Positions 18,493 through 28,571 of a stretch of DNA of 64,000 nucleotides are shown piece after piece. The DNA is taken from positions 1 to 64,000 of the forward strand of contig NZ_VRYE01000005.1 in the NCBI RefSeq assembly GCF_008041835.1, in the 5' to 3' direction. Below the pieces are notes generated by a model. The model did no database searches and was not told the DNA's origin. It worked only from the letters and a program-made list of their open reading frames with translations. Each line of letters opens with the position of its first letter. Position 1 is the stretch's first letter. A program made the translations under genes and the position numbers. This stretch comes from Ectopseudomonas mendocina. Its GTDB lineage: Bacteria; Pseudomonadota; Gammaproteobacteria; Pseudomonadales; Pseudomonadaceae.

Positions 18493-20073
18493 TTACACGG
18501 CCAAAGCCAGAATGCTCGCCTGATAGGCCGCGACAAAGGCGTCGAAGTCGCCCTTGGGCTGCGCTTCCAGCTCTGCCTGCTCGGCCAGCGACCGATGCGC
18601 GGCTTTCTCGAAGGCCTCCTGCCGTTCGGGGCTGAGCGGCTGCGCGCGGAAGTACTCGGCGTGGCGCAGGCTCTGCTGCAGGGCAAAGTCGGTGAAGCTC
18701 TGGCCCTGACGCAGAATCGCCAGCACCTGCGCCGATGGCGTCATCTCCACGTCGGCGACCTTGGCCTGCTGTTGCGCCAGGGCCTCGACATGCGCGCCAC
18801 TGCCCTGGCTGCGGTCGAGCAGCTCGGCCAGTGGCAGGATGCGTTCGAGCAGCTCGCCGGCCCAGACCTTGAGTTCCACCTGCTGACTGCCCTTTTGCAG
18901 ATGCAGACCGGGACGACGGCCTTCCTTGACCACCTTGAGGAAGTTGCTGGTGCAACTGCTGCACTCGCCGTTCTCCAGCAGCGGGCTGTCTTCCAGCGCG
19001 CAGAACAGCAGGAAGGCATCGATGAAGCGCGCCTGCGCCACGTCTATGCCCAGCGGCAGGAAGGGATTGATGTCCAGGCAGCGCACTTCCACGTACTGCA
19101 CACCGCGGCTCATCAGTGCCTGGATCGGCCGCTCGCCGCTGTGGGTCACGCGTTTCGGGCGGATGCTCGAGTAGTACTCGTTCTCGATCTGCAGGATGTT
19201 GGTGTTGAGCTGCAGCCACTCGTCGCCACGCTTGGTGCCAGCCTCGACATAAGCCGGGTAGGGCGTGCCGACGGCCAGGCGCAGGCTGTCGGTGTAGCTG
19301 GCCAGGTCGTTGTAGCAGGGGGTCAGGCCGGACTGCGCGCTGCTCTGGTAGCCCAGGTCGCTCATGCGCAGGCTGGTGGCATAGGGCAGGTAGAGGGTGC
19401 TGGCGTCCAGCTCCTGCAACTGGTGCGGGCGGCCGCGCATGAAGCCCTTGTCCAGCGCCGGCGAGGCGCCGAACAGGTACATCAGCAGCCAGCTGTAGCG
19501 ACGGAAGTTGCGAATCAGCGCGATATAGCGCGCCGACTGATAGTCACGCGTACTCTGCTCGCTGCCTTCGCTCTGTTGCTGCAGTTGCCAGAGCTTTTCC
19601 GGCAGGGAGAAGTTGTAGTGGATGCCGGCAATGCACTGCATGGTCTTGCCGTATCGCAGCGCCAGGCCCTTGCGGTACACGTACTTGAGGCGACCAATAT
19701 TGGAGCTGCCGTAGCGGGCGATGGGAATGGTCTCTTCGTTCGGCAACTGGCAGGGCATCGACGTGCTCCACAGCAGTTCGCCATTGAGCTTGTCGTAGGC
19801 GAAGCGGTGGATGCTGTCCAGTTCGGCGAGGGTGGCGGCCGGATCCTTGGCGGTGCCGGTGATGAACTCCAGCAGCGACTCGGAATAGTCGGTGGTGATC
19901 TGCGCATGGGTCAGCGCCGAGCCTAGTGCCTGCGGGTGCGGAGTCAGGGCCAGCTGGCCGTCGCGAGTGACGCGCAGGCATTCGCGCTCGATGCCATGCA
20001 GACACTCGCCCAGCAGGGACAGGTTGGCCGGCTCGCCGAGCTGGGCCAGGCGGCGGGAGAGAAGGTCGCTCAA
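18493..20073 (-). CDS. gshA: Glutamate-cysteine ligase
   Basis: This 526-aa class I glutamate-cysteine ligase makes gamma-glutamylcysteine, the first and limiting step of glutathione synthesis. Recognisable blocks are GIERECLRV near the N-terminus, [14 protein letters not shown], the [11 protein letters not shown] region and [14 protein letters not shown]. The best start is TTG at 20073 (product [13 protein letters not shown]), because AGGA lies about 9 bases upstream and family alignments begin here; the frame is open further upstream but without support. gshB lies 35 kb away in the same window. Confidence 0.92.
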   Translation of the reverse strand: MSDLLSRRLAQLGEPANLSLLGECLHGIERECLRVTRDGQLALTPHPQALGSALTHAQITTDYSESLLEFITGTAKDPAATLAELDSIHRFAYDKLNGELLWSTSMPCQLPNEETIPIARYGSSNIGRLKYVYRKGLALRYGKTMQCIAGIHYNFSLPEKLWQLQQQSEGSEQSTRDYQSARYIALIRNFRRYSWLLMYLFGASPALDKGFMRGRPHQLQELDASTLYLPYATSLRMSDLGYQSSAQSGLTPCYNDLASYTDSLRLAVGTPYPAYVEAGTKRGDEWLQLNTNILQIENEYYSSIRPKRVTHSGERPIQALMSRGVQYVEVRCLDINPFLPLGIDVAQARFIDAFLLFCALEDSPLLENGECSSCTSNFLKVVKEGRRPGLHLQKGSQQVELKVWAGELLERILPLAELLDRSQGSGAHVEALAQQQAKVADVEMTPSAQVLAILRQGQSFTDFALQQSLRHAEYFRAQPLSPERQEAFEKAAHRSLAEQAELEAQPKGDFDAFVAAYQASILALAV

Positions 20074-20113
20074 GATGCAATTCCTAACTGGGCAGTCGCC
20101 ATAATATGGGGAT

Positions 20114-20138
20114 CGCCCCCGCACTCTGCAAGGGGGCG
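20114..20138 (-). terminator. Hairpin between the thioesterase gene and gshA
   Basis: CGCCCCC (20114-20120) pairs with GGGGGCG (20132-20138) across an 11-base loop. It lies after the thioesterase stop on the minus strand, but no U-tract follows, so termination efficiency is uncertain. Confidence 0.4.
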
Positions 20139-20176
20139 AACGCTTACCCAGATTAGATCAGCGAGCGGGGTGCCGA

Positions 20177-20572
20177 TTACACGCAGGCGAAGGTGCCTTG
20201 TGCCTTGGCGACCAGCTTGTCGCCCTGCAGCACTTCGGCTTCCACCACCTGGGTGCGGCGACCAGCGTGCAGCACCTTGGCGTGGCACAGCACGCTGCCC
20301 TCGGAGACCGGGCGGATGTAGTTGATCTTGCACTCCAGGGTCACGCTGCTCGGGCCGCCATCGCCCAGGCTGTGGCTGGCCTGACCCATGGCGGTGTCGA
20401 TCAGCGAGAACAGCGCGCCGCCGTGCAGCTTGCCGTGCAGGTTGCGCAGCTCGTCGGTGAGGGTCAGGCGCACGCGCGCCTCACCGCCGCCGACCTGGAG
20501 GATCTCCAGGCCGAGCAGGCGGGAAAAGGCGCTGCTGGCGCCTACGTTGTCGGTGTTGTCGGTCATGTTCAT
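20177..20572 (-). CDS. Hotdog-fold thioesterase (PaaI/YiiD-like)
   Basis: This 131-aa protein has the hotdog thioesterase pattern: the helix-leading [20 protein letters not shown] motif (residues about 44-63) carries the HGG signature and catalytic acidic residue, and [14 protein letters not shown] forms the central strands. It probably hydrolyses an acyl- or aryl-CoA thioester. Its ATG overlaps the tex stop codon (ATGA), so it is translationally coupled to tex. The substrate is unknown. Confidence 0.85.
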   Translation of the reverse strand: MNMTDNTDNVGASSAFSRLLGLEILQVGGGEARVRLTLTDELRNLHGKLHGGALFSLIDTAMGQASHSLGDGGPSSVTLECKINYIRPVSEGSVLCHAKVLHAGRRTQVVEAEVLQGDKLVAKAQGTFACV

Positions 20573-22896
20573 TTCTTCAACTGCTTGGCGTTGGCGAACA
20601 GGGCGGCCATGCCGCCGGTGGCGGGTGCCGGTTTGTCCTGGCTGGAATGGCGCTCGCTGCGCGGTGTGTTGCCGCCACGGTTGCCGTTGCCACGCTGACC
20701 GCCGCGAGCGCCCTCGACTTTCTCGCCGGGGGTGTCGCCCATGCGCATGGACAGGGCGATGCGGTTACGCGGGATATCCACCTCCATCACCTTGACCTTG
20801 ACCACGTCGCCGGCCTTGACCGCCTCGTGCGGATCCTTGATGAATTTCTCCGACAGCGCGCTGATGTGCACCAGGCCGTCCTGATGCACGCCGATGTCGA
20901 CGAAAGCGCCGAAGTTGGTGACGTTGGTCACCACGCCTTCGAGCACCATGCCCAGCTTGAGGTCGTTCAGCGTTTCCACGCCTTCCTGGAACTCGGCGGT
21001 CTTGAACTCCGGGCGCGGGTCGCGGCCGGGTTTGTCCAGTTCCTTGAGGATGTCGCCGACGGTGACCAGGCCGAAGCGCTCGTCGGTGAACTTGGCCGGA
21101 TCGAGGCGCTTGAGGAAGCTCGAGTCGCCGATCAGCGAGCGAATGTCGCGGCCGGTGTCCTGGGCGATGCGCTCGACCAGTGGGTAGGTTTCCGGGTGCA
21201 CCGCCGAGGCGTCCAGCGGGTTGTCACCGTTCATCACGCGGAGGAAGCCAGCGGCCTGCTCGAAAGTCTTCTCGCCCAGGCGCGGCACCTTCTTCAGTTC
21301 GGCGCGCGAGGCGAAGGCGCCGTTGGCGTCGCGGTACTGCACAATGTTTTGCGCCAGGGTCGCATTGAGGCCGGAGATGCGCGCCAGCAGGGCGGCGGAG
21401 GCGGTGTTGACGTCCACGCCGACGGCGTTCACGCAGTCCTCGACCACGGCGTCCAGGCTACGCGCCAGCTTGAGCTGCGACACATCGTGCTGGTACTGGC
21501 CGACGCCGATGGATTTCGGGTCGATCTTCACCAGCTCGGCCAGCGGGTCTTGCAGGCGGCGGGCGATGGACACCGCACCGCGCAGCGACACGTCGAGATC
21601 GGGGAATTCGCGGGCGGCCAGCTCCGAGGCCGAGTACACCGAGGCGCCGGCCTCGGAGACCATCACCTTGGTCAGCTTGAGGCCCGGTACCTTCTTGATC
21701 AGTTCGGCGGCCAGCTTGTCGGTCTCGCGGCTGGCGGTGCCGTTGCCGATGGAGATCAGGTCGACACCGTGCTTGGCGCAGAGCTTGGCGAGGATGGCCA
21801 GGGTGCCGTCCCAGTCGTTGCGCGGCGCGTGCGGGTAGACGGTGGCGGTTTCCAGCACCTTGCCGGTGGCATCAACCACGGCCACCTTGCAGCCGGTGCG
21901 CAGGCCCGGGTCGAGCGCCAGGGTGGCGCGCGGGCCGGCCGGGGCGGCCAGCAGCAGGTCGTGCAGGTTGCGGGCGAATACGCTGATCGCCTCGTCCTCG
22001 GCCTTCTCGCGCAGCTCGCCGAGCAGGTCGGTTTCCAGGTGGTTGTACAGCTTGACCTTCCAGGTCCAGCGCACCACCTCGGCCAGCCATTTGTCGGCGG
22101 CACGGCCTTGCGCGCTGATACCGAAGCGCTCGCCGATCATCACTTCGCAGGGGTGCATGCTGCCGGGCAGCTCTTCGCCGACCTTGAGGCTGGCGCTGAG
22201 AATGCCTTCGTTGCGACCACGGAAGATCGCCAGCGCGCGGTGCGACGGCACGCCCTTGAGCGCTTCGTCATGCTCGAAGTAGTCGCTGAACTTGGCGCCT
22301 TCGTTTTCCTTACCCGGCACCAGGCGGGCGCTGAGGGTGGCGTTGTCCTTGAGGAAGCTGCGCAGCTTGTCGAGCAGCGCGGCGTCTTCGGCGAAGCGCT
22401 CCATGAGGATGTACTTGGCGCCTTCGAGCACGGCTTTGACGTCGGCGAAGCCCTTCTCGGTGTCGATGAAGCGCTCGGCTTCCTGCTCGGGCGTCAGGCT
22501 CGGATCGTTGAACAGTGCGTCGGCCAGCTCGCCAAGACCGGCTTCCAGGGCGATCTGGCCCTTGGTACGGCGCTTTTGCTTGTACGGCAGGTAGAGGTCT
22601 TCGAGACGGGTCTTGGTGTCGGCCAGGTCGATTTCGCGCTTGAGTTCGGGGGTGAGCTTACCCTGCTCCTCGATGCTGGCGAGGATCGCCACGCGGCGTT
22701 CGTCCAGCTCGCGCAGGTAGCGCAGGCGCTCTTCCAGGTGGCGCAACTGGGTGTCGTCGAGGCTGCCGGTCACCTCTTTACGGTAACGGGCGATGAAGGG
22801 CACGGTGGAGCCTTCATCGAGCAGGGCCACGGCGGCGGCGACTTGCTGCGGGCGCACGCCCAGTTCATCGGCGATGCGGTTGTTGATACTGTCCAT
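20569..22896 (-). CDS. tex: Tex family RNA-binding transcription accessory protein
   Basis: This 775-aa protein matches Tex/YhgF. It begins [16 protein letters not shown] and then shows the helical Tex N-domain with [16 protein letters not shown] YqgF/RNase H-like domain includes [17 protein letters not shown]. Helix-hairpin-helix repeats follow ([33 protein letters not shown]). An S1 RNA-binding domain (about 645-715, [20 protein letters not shown]) and a glycine/arginine-rich tail complete it. Tex is needed for toxin expression in Bordetella and P. aeruginosa. The frame continues 41 codons upstream, but ATG 22896 fits the family. Confidence 0.95.
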   Translation of the reverse strand: MDSINNRIADELGVRPQQVAAAVALLDEGSTVPFIARYRKEVTGSLDDTQLRHLEERLRYLRELDERRVAILASIEEQGKLTPELKREIDLADTKTRLEDLYLPYKQKRRTKGQIALEAGLGELADALFNDPSLTPEQEAERFIDTEKGFADVKAVLEGAKYILMERFAEDAALLDKLRSFLKDNATLSARLVPGKENEGAKFSDYFEHDEALKGVPSHRALAIFRGRNEGILSASLKVGEELPGSMHPCEVMIGERFGISAQGRAADKWLAEVVRWTWKVKLYNHLETDLLGELREKAEDEAISVFARNLHDLLLAAPAGPRATLALDPGLRTGCKVAVVDATGKVLETATVYPHAPRNDWDGTLAILAKLCAKHGVDLISIGNGTASRETDKLAAELIKKVPGLKLTKVMVSEAGASVYSASELAAREFPDLDVSLRGAVSIARRLQDPLAELVKIDPKSIGVGQYQHDVSQLKLARSLDAVVEDCVNAVGVDVNTASAALLARISGLNATLAQNIVQYRDANGAFASRAELKKVPRLGEKTFEQAAGFLRVMNGDNPLDASAVHPETYPLVERIAQDTGRDIRSLIGDSSFLKRLDPAKFTDERFGLVTVGDILKELDKPGRDPRPEFKTAEFQEGVETLNDLKLGMVLEGVVTNVTNFGAFVDIGVHQDGLVHISALSEKFIKDPHEAVKAGDVVKVKVMEVDIPRNRIALSMRMGDTPGEKVEGARGGQRGNGNRGGNTPRSERHSSQDKPAPATGGMAALFANAKQLKK

Positions 22897-22962
22897 AAAT
22901 AAAGCTACCCACTGAAGCGACAGGGCGGCCGCAAAGATGCTGGCCAGACACGAAAGCGGCGC

Positions 22963-22968
22963 ATTATA
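22963..22968 (-). promoter_or_regulatory. Candidate -10 box for tex
   Basis: The minus strand reads TATAAT, 67 bases upstream of the tex start codon. The -35 region at standard spacing is poor, so this is only a candidate. Confidence 0.35.
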
Positions 22969-23098
22969 AACACCGCATTCGCGAGCGCTGCGAACCGTTG
23001 GGGAAAAATCTGCTAACAATGGCTAGAGCGCCCACCCATGCGCCTGAGCGATAATGCCGCCACTTGCCGTCCTCAGTACGGCTGTCCAAGGAGACGCC

Positions 23099-23836
23099 AT
23101 GACCCAGTCCGCTGCCCCTGTCGCCGAAGGCGAGAAGATCCTCATTGTCGATGACGACGCACGTTTGCGCCGCTTGCTCGAGCGCTTCTTCGATGAGCAG
23201 GGCTATCGGGTTCGCGCAGTGGAAAACGTCGAGCAGATGGATCGTCTGCTGGCCCGCGAGCTGTTCAATCTGGTGGTGCTGGACCTGATGTTGCCGGGCG
23301 AAGACGGTCTCTCTGCCTGCCGCCGCTTGCGTGAAGCCGGCAACCAGATGCCGATCATCATGCTCACCGCCAAGGGTGACGAAGGCAGCCGCATCCAGGG
23401 GCTGGAGCTGGGCGCTGACGATTACCTGGCCAAGCCCTTCAACCCGCGCGAACTGCTGGCGCGGATCAAGGCCGTACTGCGCCGTCAGGCACCGGTGGTA
23501 CCGGGCGCGCCGGGCACCGAAGACGAAAGTGTGACCTTCGGTGAGTACGAGCTGTCGCTGGCCACCCGCGAGCTGAAGAAGGGCGATGAGGTGCACATGC
23601 TCACCACCGGTGAGTTCGCCGTGCTCAAGGCGCTGGTGCAGCATGCGCGCGAACCGCTGACCCGCGACAAGCTGATGAACCTGGCCCGTGGCCGCGAGTG
23701 GGATGCGCTGGAACGCTCCATCGATGTGCAGATCAGCCGCCTGCGCCGCCTGATCGAGCCGGACCCGTCGAAGCCGCGCTATATCCAGACCGTCTGGGGT
23801 GTGGGTTACGTGTTCGTGCCGGACGGAAAGAAATGA
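23099..23836 (+). CDS. ompR: OmpR-family response regulator (AmgR-like)
   Basis: This 245-aa regulator has an N-terminal receiver domain with acidic pocket IVDDDARLR (16-24), phospho-acceptor Asp62 in VVLDLMLPG and Lys112 in LAKPFNP, and a C-terminal winged-helix DNA-binding domain (RGREWDALERSIDVQISRLRR). In P. aeruginosa the orthologue is called AmgR and controls membrane-stress and aminoglycoside tolerance genes. AAGGAG lies just before the ATG. The kinase gene follows after an unusual 103-base gap. Confidence 0.92.
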   Translation: MTQSAAPVAEGEKILIVDDDARLRRLLERFFDEQGYRVRAVENVEQMDRLLARELFNLVVLDLMLPGEDGLSACRRLREAGNQMPIIMLTAKGDEGSRIQGLELGADDYLAKPFNPRELLARIKAVLRRQAPVVPGAPGTEDESVTFGEYELSLATRELKKGDEVHMLTTGEFAVLKALVQHAREPLTRDKLMNLARGREWDALERSIDVQISRLRRLIEPDPSKPRYIQTVWGVGYVFVPDGKK

Positions 23837-23939
23837 AGCTGCAAGCTGCAAGCCACAAGTTGCAGGCCAATGCGCACGGTACAGCCACTTATAGCCTGAA
23901 GCCTGAGGCTTGCCGCTGCACCTCCGGGGTTTGCCGCTC
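23837..23939 (+). repeat. Repeat-containing gap between response regulator and kinase genes
   Basis: AGCTGCAAGCTGCAAGCC begins the gap, with ACAAGTTGCAGG next and CCTGAAGCCTGAGGCTTGCCGC near its end. This resembles dispersed AAGCTGCAAGC-type repeats in pseudomonads; a related CTGCAAGTTGCAGG occurs near 54761. OmpR/EnvZ-type genes are usually tightly coupled, so the repeat probably inserted between them. Confidence 0.55.
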
Positions 23940-25256
23940 GTGAAGGCTCCCGCCTGGTTTCCGCAAAGCTTCTTTGCCCGCACCCTCTGGCTGGTGCTGG
24001 TCGTCGTGCTGTTCTCCAAGGCATTGACCCTGGTGTACCTGATGATGAACGAGGATGTGCTGGTCGATCGTCAGTACAGCCACGGCGCGGCGTTGACCTT
24101 GCGCGCCTATTGGGCGGCCAACCCCGATGACCGCGATCACATCGCCCAGGCCGCCGGGCTCAAGCGCATTCCGCGCGACAAGGTGCCGGCCAGCGAACAG
24201 CACTGGCCCTACAGTGAAATCTTCCAGCGGCAGATGCAGACCGAGCTTGGCCCCGACACCGAAACCCGCGTGCGTGCCACGACGCCGCCGGCGCTCTGGG
24301 TGCATGCGCCGAGCCTGGGGGATGGCTGGGTGCGTGTGCCGATGTATCCGCACCCGTTGCGTGGCCAGCGTATCTGGAGCGTGCTCGGCTGGTTCCTCGC
24401 CATTGGCCTGCTGTCCACGGCGGCGGCCTGGATCTTCGTGCGTCAGCTCAATGCGCCGCTCAAGCGTCTGGTATTCGCTGCCCGCCAGCTTGGCCAGGGA
24501 CGCAGCGTCAGGCTGCCGGTGAGTGATACGCCGAGCGAGATGACTGAGGTCTATCGCGCCTTTAACCAGATGGCCGAGGATGTCGAGCAGGCTGCCCGCG
24601 AGCGTGAGCTGATGCTGGCTGGCGTCTCGCATGACCTGCGCACGCCGCTGACGCGCCTGCGTCTGGCCCTGGAGTTCATGGAAAACGACACCGAACTGAC
24701 CGATGACATGGTGCGCGATATCGAGGACATGGACGCCATTCTCGATCAGTTCCTCGCCTTCATCCGTGATGGTCGCGGCGAGCCGGTGGAGGAAGCCGAC
24801 TTCCCCGAGCTGGTGCGTGAAACCCTGGCACCCTATAACCAGGGCAACGAGCGTGTGCGCCTGTGCCTGGAAGCGATTCCACCGTTTCCGCTGCGTCGGG
24901 TATCGATCAAGCGGCTGCTCACCAATCTGGTGGAGAACGCCCTCAATCACGGTGGTGGCGATGCCGTCGAGGTGGTAGCCAGCCTGGCAGGTGATCACAG
25001 CGCGCCCTATGTGGTGTTGAGCGTGCTGGACCGCGGCAATGGTATCGATCCGGCCGAGCTCGACAGCATCTTCAACCCCTTCATTCGCGGCGACAGGGCG
25101 CGTGGTGGGCGCGGCACCGGCCTCGGTTTGGCCATCGTCAAGCGTATCGCGGCGCTGCATGGCGGCAGCGTCGAGTTGCGCAATCGCAGTGGTGGCGGCC
25201 TGGAGGCGCGGGTGCGTTTGCCGCTTGGCCTGCTCTTGCCGCGCGACGCGGTATAG
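23940..25256 (+). CDS. envZ: EnvZ-type sensor histidine kinase (AmgS-like)
   Basis: This 438-aa inner-membrane kinase has transmembrane helices at about residues 13-36 and 147-167 flanking a periplasmic sensor region, then HAMP, the phospho-acceptor motif VSHDLRTPLTRLR (His231) and an HATPase domain (NLVENALNHGG, GNGIDPAEL, GRGTGLGLAIVKR). It phosphorylates the upstream response regulator. The start is GTG at 23940, giving MKAPAWFPQSFFARTLW as in its orthologues; only CCGGGG resembles a ribosome site, so translation may be weak. Confidence 0.9.
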   Translation: MKAPAWFPQSFFARTLWLVLVVVLFSKALTLVYLMMNEDVLVDRQYSHGAALTLRAYWAANPDDRDHIAQAAGLKRIPRDKVPASEQHWPYSEIFQRQMQTELGPDTETRVRATTPPALWVHAPSLGDGWVRVPMYPHPLRGQRIWSVLGWFLAIGLLSTAAAWIFVRQLNAPLKRLVFAARQLGQGRSVRLPVSDTPSEMTEVYRAFNQMAEDVEQAARERELMLAGVSHDLRTPLTRLRLALEFMENDTELTDDMVRDIEDMDAILDQFLAFIRDGRGEPVEEADFPELVRETLAPYNQGNERVRLCLEAIPPFPLRRVSIKRLLTNLVENALNHGGGDAVEVVASLAGDHSAPYVVLSVLDRGNGIDPAELDSIFNPFIRGDRARGGRGTGLGLAIVKRIAALHGGSVELRNRSGGGLEARVRLPLGLLLPRDAV

Positions 25257-25292
25257 CCGAACGTTCAATTACCGCGCTCGAGTGCTGGCGAT

Positions 25293-26550
25293 ATGCTGTC
25301 AGGCATTCGGGCGCCGCTCTATGCCCTGCCGGAAACCGCAGCCGTTGCCCTGGGCTGGTGGCTGTTACGGCGCCAGCCTTTCGATCCTGGCCTGAACTGC
25401 TGCGGTTCTTGGCCTTCGCGGTGTTGCTGCCGAGTGCCTTGGTAGCGTTCGGCTTGCAGGGCACTCTTTGCCTGACGGGGTTTCAGGGCAGTGGACGCAG
25501 GGCGGTCTGGCGATCTGGTTGAGCAACACCACCAATATGCTGCCCTGACGGCACCCTGGCTGGCGCTCTGTACGCCGTTGCTGCATGCGCGTGGCTGGCT
25601 CCGCGAGCCTGAGCATCAGTCGCTCGCCAGGCGGCTGGCTGTTAGCGACGGACGCATTTGTCCTGCTGATGCTGCTCAGTGCCCGTCTGCCGACGCAGCT
25701 CGTCCTGCTCCTGCTGGGCCTGAGCATGTTGGTTCTGGCGCTGCACCACGCCTTTGCCGGGGCGTTGTACGGCGTGCTGCTGGTGTGCGCCGTCACGCTG
25801 CCGCTGGCGCTGTGGCGCGACAGTCCGGGCTTTGGCGAGCTGGATGTGCAGCGCAACCAGTTGGACTTCACGGTCGTGCTGCTGATGCTGGCGACTCTGC
25901 TGGTCGGGCGTGCGCTGGGCGATCTGCGTCAGGCGCTGGCGCGCAGCGCGCAGATGCAGCAGCAACTGGCCCGGGCCAACCTGGCGATGGAGGCCAGCCC
26001 CCTGGGCATGACCATTGCCGGCGCGCGCCAGGCCGATCTGCCGCTGGTCTACTGCAACGCCGCCTTCAGCCAGATCACCGGGTACAGCGCCGAGGAGGCG
26101 CTGGGGCGCAATTGTCGTTTCCTGCTCGGAGATGAGCGTACCCAGCCGGCGTTGCAGGCGCTGCGTAATGCCCAGCGTGACGGACGCAGCGGGCATGCCA
26201 TCGGCAACATGCAACAGCTCAAGGCACAGGGCGTGCGCTTCGCCATCGACGATTTTGGTGCCGGCTACTCGTCGCTGACCTACCTCAAGCGCCTGCCGCT
26301 GGATCGTCTGAAGATCGACCGCAGCTTCGTCGCCGATCTGGATGGCGCTGCGAGCGGGCGCATGCTGGTGCAGACCATCCTGATGATCGCGCGCAACCTG
26401 GAGCTGGAGTGCGTGGCCGAAGGCATCGAGCACGACAGCCAGTTGGCGTTCCTGCGCGAGCAGCACTGCACCCTCGGCCAGGGTTACCTGTTTGGCCAGT
26501 CGATGAGCGAGAGGGCGTTTCTCACCTGGCTGCAGGCGCGGCAGCGCTGA
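25293..26550 (+). pseudogene. Degraded MASE1-PAS-(GGDEF)-EAL cyclic-di-GMP protein
   Basis: Frames around 25293-25650 spell MASE1 membrane-domain pieces (LGWWLLRR; LLRFLAFAVLLPSALVAFG; LAIWLSNTTNML; LTAPWLALCTPLL), which require at least four frameshifts (near 25390, 25488, 25548 and 25640) to join. From 25585 to 26550 one frame stays open. It has membrane segments, then a PAS domain (YCNAAFSQITGYSAEEALGR), then a jump at about 26200 straight into the second half of an EAL domain (AIDDFGAGYSSLTYLKRLPL). All of GGDEF and the EAL signature half are missing. No catalysis is expected. It is convergent with rimK, 23 bases away. Confidence 0.8.
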
Positions 26551-26573
26551 GTGTTTTCAGCAGCAGGGCGCGC

Positions 26574-27479
26574 TCATCCGCGTCCCTTGGTGCGGGTCTG
26601 GCCGGGTTCGGCGTTCTTTTCCAGGTACTGGATGATCATCCCGGCGACGTCCTTGCCGGTGGTGGTCTCGATGCCTTCCAGGCCGGGCGAGGAGTTCACT
26701 TCCATCACCAGCGGGCCATGGTTGGAGCGCAAGATGTCCACCCCGGCGACGTTCAGGCCCATCACGCGGGCAGCACGGACAGCGGTCATGCGTTCTTCCG
26801 GGGTGATCTTAATCAGGCTGGCGCTGCCGCCGCGATGCAGGTTGGAGCGGAACTCGCCGGCCTTGGCCTGGCGCTTCATCGATGCGATCACCTTGTCGCC
26901 GACCACGAAGCAGCGAATGTCGGCGCCACCGGCCTCGTGGATGTATTCCTGGACCATGATGTCCTGCTTGAGGCCGAGGAAGGCCTCGATCACCGACTCG
27001 GCCGCCTTGTGCGTTTCGGCCAGCACCACGCCCATGCCCTGGGTGCCTTCCAGCACCTTGATCACCAGCGGTGCGCCGCCGACCATCTGGATCAGATCGG
27101 GAATGTCGTCCGGCGAGTGGGCGAAGCCGGTCACCGGCAGGCCGATGCCTTTGCGCGACAGCAGTTGCAGGGCGCGCAGCTTGTCGCGCGAGCGGCTGAT
27201 GGCCACCGATTCGTTGAGCGGATAGACGCCCATCATCTCGAACTGGCGCAATACCGCACAGCCATAGAAGGTCACCGATGCGCCGATGCGCGGGATGACC
27301 GCCTCGAAACCTTCCAGCGCCTGGCCACGGTAGTGGATCTGCGGCTTGTGGCTGGCGATGTTCATGTAGGCACGCAGGGTGTCGATCACCTGCATCTCAT
27401 GGCCCCGTTGCTGGCCGGCCTCCACCAGACGGCGGGTGGAATACAGGCGCGGGTTGCGCGACAGCACGGCGATCTTCAT
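26574..27479 (-). CDS. rimK: RimK, ribosomal protein S6 glutamate ligase
   Basis: This 301-aa ATP-grasp ligase adds glutamates to the C-terminus of ribosomal protein S6 (RpsF). It starts [20 protein letters not shown]. Motifs include [22 protein letters not shown]-binding [34 protein letters not shown] and metal-binding [13 protein letters not shown]. The ATG overlaps the upstream rimB stop by 4 bases. Known Pseudomonas work links RimK activity to RimA, RimB and cyclic-di-GMP. ATG 27479 is preferred over upstream in-frame starts because the family begins there. Confidence 0.95.
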   Translation of the reverse strand: MKIAVLSRNPRLYSTRRLVEAGQQRGHEMQVIDTLRAYMNIASHKPQIHYRGQALEGFEAVIPRIGASVTFYGCAVLRQFEMMGVYPLNESVAISRSRDKLRALQLLSRKGIGLPVTGFAHSPDDIPDLIQMVGGAPLVIKVLEGTQGMGVVLAETHKAAESVIEAFLGLKQDIMVQEYIHEAGGADIRCFVVGDKVIASMKRQAKAGEFRSNLHRGGSASLIKITPEERMTAVRAARVMGLNVAGVDILRSNHGPLVMEVNSSPGLEGIETTTGKDVAGMIIQYLEKNAEPGQTRTKGRG

Positions 27480-27946
27480 GGGGCACCTGGAAGGGATGGG
27501 GGGAGGGCGGGTTTTTCCTGCACGTAGCTCAGCGCCGGGTTGACCAGCCAGCAGCCGGTTATCAGTGCCTTGGAACCGAGCAACACGCGATAGCGCATGG
27601 TCTTGCGACAGGCCAGAGTAAATTCCACCGGCCATAGACGATCACCGAGCGCCAGGTCGGTACGAATCACGTAGCGACTCTGCGTCTGGCCATTGGAGCT
27701 TTTGATGCGTTTGACCGAAACCAGCGGCGCCTCGCAGCGATGACGGCGCTGCACCTGAGTGCCGAGGTAGGCGGTGAAACGTACCCAGTCCTCGCCGTCA
27801 CGCTGGAACGGCTGAATATCGCTGGCGTGCAGGCTCGAGGTGCTGGCGCCGGTGTCGATCTTGGCGCGCAGGCCGATGATGCCGAGTTCGGGCAGATTGA
27901 TCCATTCACGCAGGCCGATCACGCTGAGTGGGTCAAAAGTCTTCAA
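27476..27946 (-). CDS. rimB: RimB-type retropepsin-like protein (ATP-dependent zinc protease family)
   Basis: This 156-aa protein carries the aspartic-protease-like [14 protein letters not shown] motif (28-41) and a second conserved [18 protein letters not shown] block, typical of the RimB/PF05618 family. In other pseudomonads RimB works with RimK to control S6 modification; whether it cleaves glutamate tails is inference. It is the first gene of a rimB-rimK operon (4-base overlap) and is divergent from hslR, with a 113-base shared promoter gap. Confidence 0.85.
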   Translation of the reverse strand: MKTFDPLSVIGLREWINLPELGIIGLRAKIDTGASTSSLHASDIQPFQRDGEDWVRFTAYLGTQVQRRHRCEAPLVSVKRIKSSNGQTQSRYVIRTDLALGDRLWPVEFTLACRKTMRYRVLLGSKALITGCWLVNPALSYVQEKPALPPSLPGAP

Positions 27947-28059
27947 GGTGAGAGTGCCCCCTGCGGCCTACACGGCCTATGATTGCGCGCATTCTAGTTG
28001 TGCCTTGTGACAACTGCATCTGGCCTGCGTGCCGGATGCGAAATCCATCAGAGAGCGAG

Positions 28060-28488
28060 ATGAGCGAAAAAGACGACGACAAGGTGCGCCTGGACAAATG
28101 GCTCTGGGCCGCGCGTTTCTACAAGACCCGCGCCCTGGCCAAGGCGGCCATAGAAGGTGGCAAGGTGCATCATCGGGGTGACCGTTGCAAGCCAGGCAAG
28201 GAACCCAGGATTGGCGACGAGTACGTACTGCGCACCGGTTTCGATGAGCGCACCGTGGTCGTGCTGGCGCTCTCTGCGGTGCGCCGTGGCGCGCCGGAGG
28301 CGCAATTGCTGTACCGCGAGACGCAAGAGAGCATCGCCCGTCGCGAGCAGGCCGCCGCCCTGCGCAAGGCTGGCGCGATGGGGATGCAGAGCGACGGGCG
28401 GCCGAGCAAGAAGCAGCGCCGGCAGATCCATCAGTTCAACGAACAGCAGGCAGGTGGCCTGCGCCACCCCTGGGCGGATGAGGATTAG
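28060..28488 (+). CDS. hslR: Heat shock protein 15 (Hsp15), S4-domain RNA-binding protein
   Basis: This 142-aa protein has an N-terminal S4 RNA-binding domain (VRLDKWLWAARFYKTRALAKAAIEGGKVHHRG region, residues about 8-40) and a basic C-terminal helix (RPSKKQRRQIHQF). Hsp15 binds 50S subunits that carry stalled nascent chains and returns the peptidyl-tRNA to the P site. ATG 28060 has GAGAGCGAG before it; the frame extends 27 codons upstream without a ribosome site. Confidence 0.9.
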   Translation: MSEKDDDKVRLDKWLWAARFYKTRALAKAAIEGGKVHHRGDRCKPGKEPRIGDEYVLRTGFDERTVVVLALSAVRRGAPEAQLLYRETQESIARREQAAALRKAGAMGMQSDGRPSKKQRRQIHQFNEQQAGGLRHPWADED

Positions 28489-28506
28489 GCGCGATCCGGG
28501 TTGTGT

Positions 28507-28566
28507 GTAGCCCGGATGAAATCCGGGGGAATCACCTCGACCCTCCCCGGATTGCATCCGGGCTAC
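28507..28566. repeat. REP-like inverted repeat (GTAGCCCGGAT family)
   Basis: GTAGCCCGGATGAAATCCGGG at 28507-28527 faces CCCCGGATTGCATCCGGGCTAC at the other end. Each arm is itself a hairpin. A second copy lies at 32241-32298. It occupies the gap between convergent hslR and the PAP2 gene. Confidence 0.8.
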
Positions 28567-28571
28567 TCGCT

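Noticed and set aside
20647-22902. A 751-codon plus-strand frame opposite tex
   Set aside because: Antisense shadow with low-complexity Gly/Ala/Val/His composition and no motifs.
25491-26135. 214-codon plus-strand frame overlapping the EAL remnant
   Set aside because: Only its first 40 codons fit MASE1; the rest is an alternative-frame shadow of the PAS part. It is a frameshift fragment, not a separate gene.
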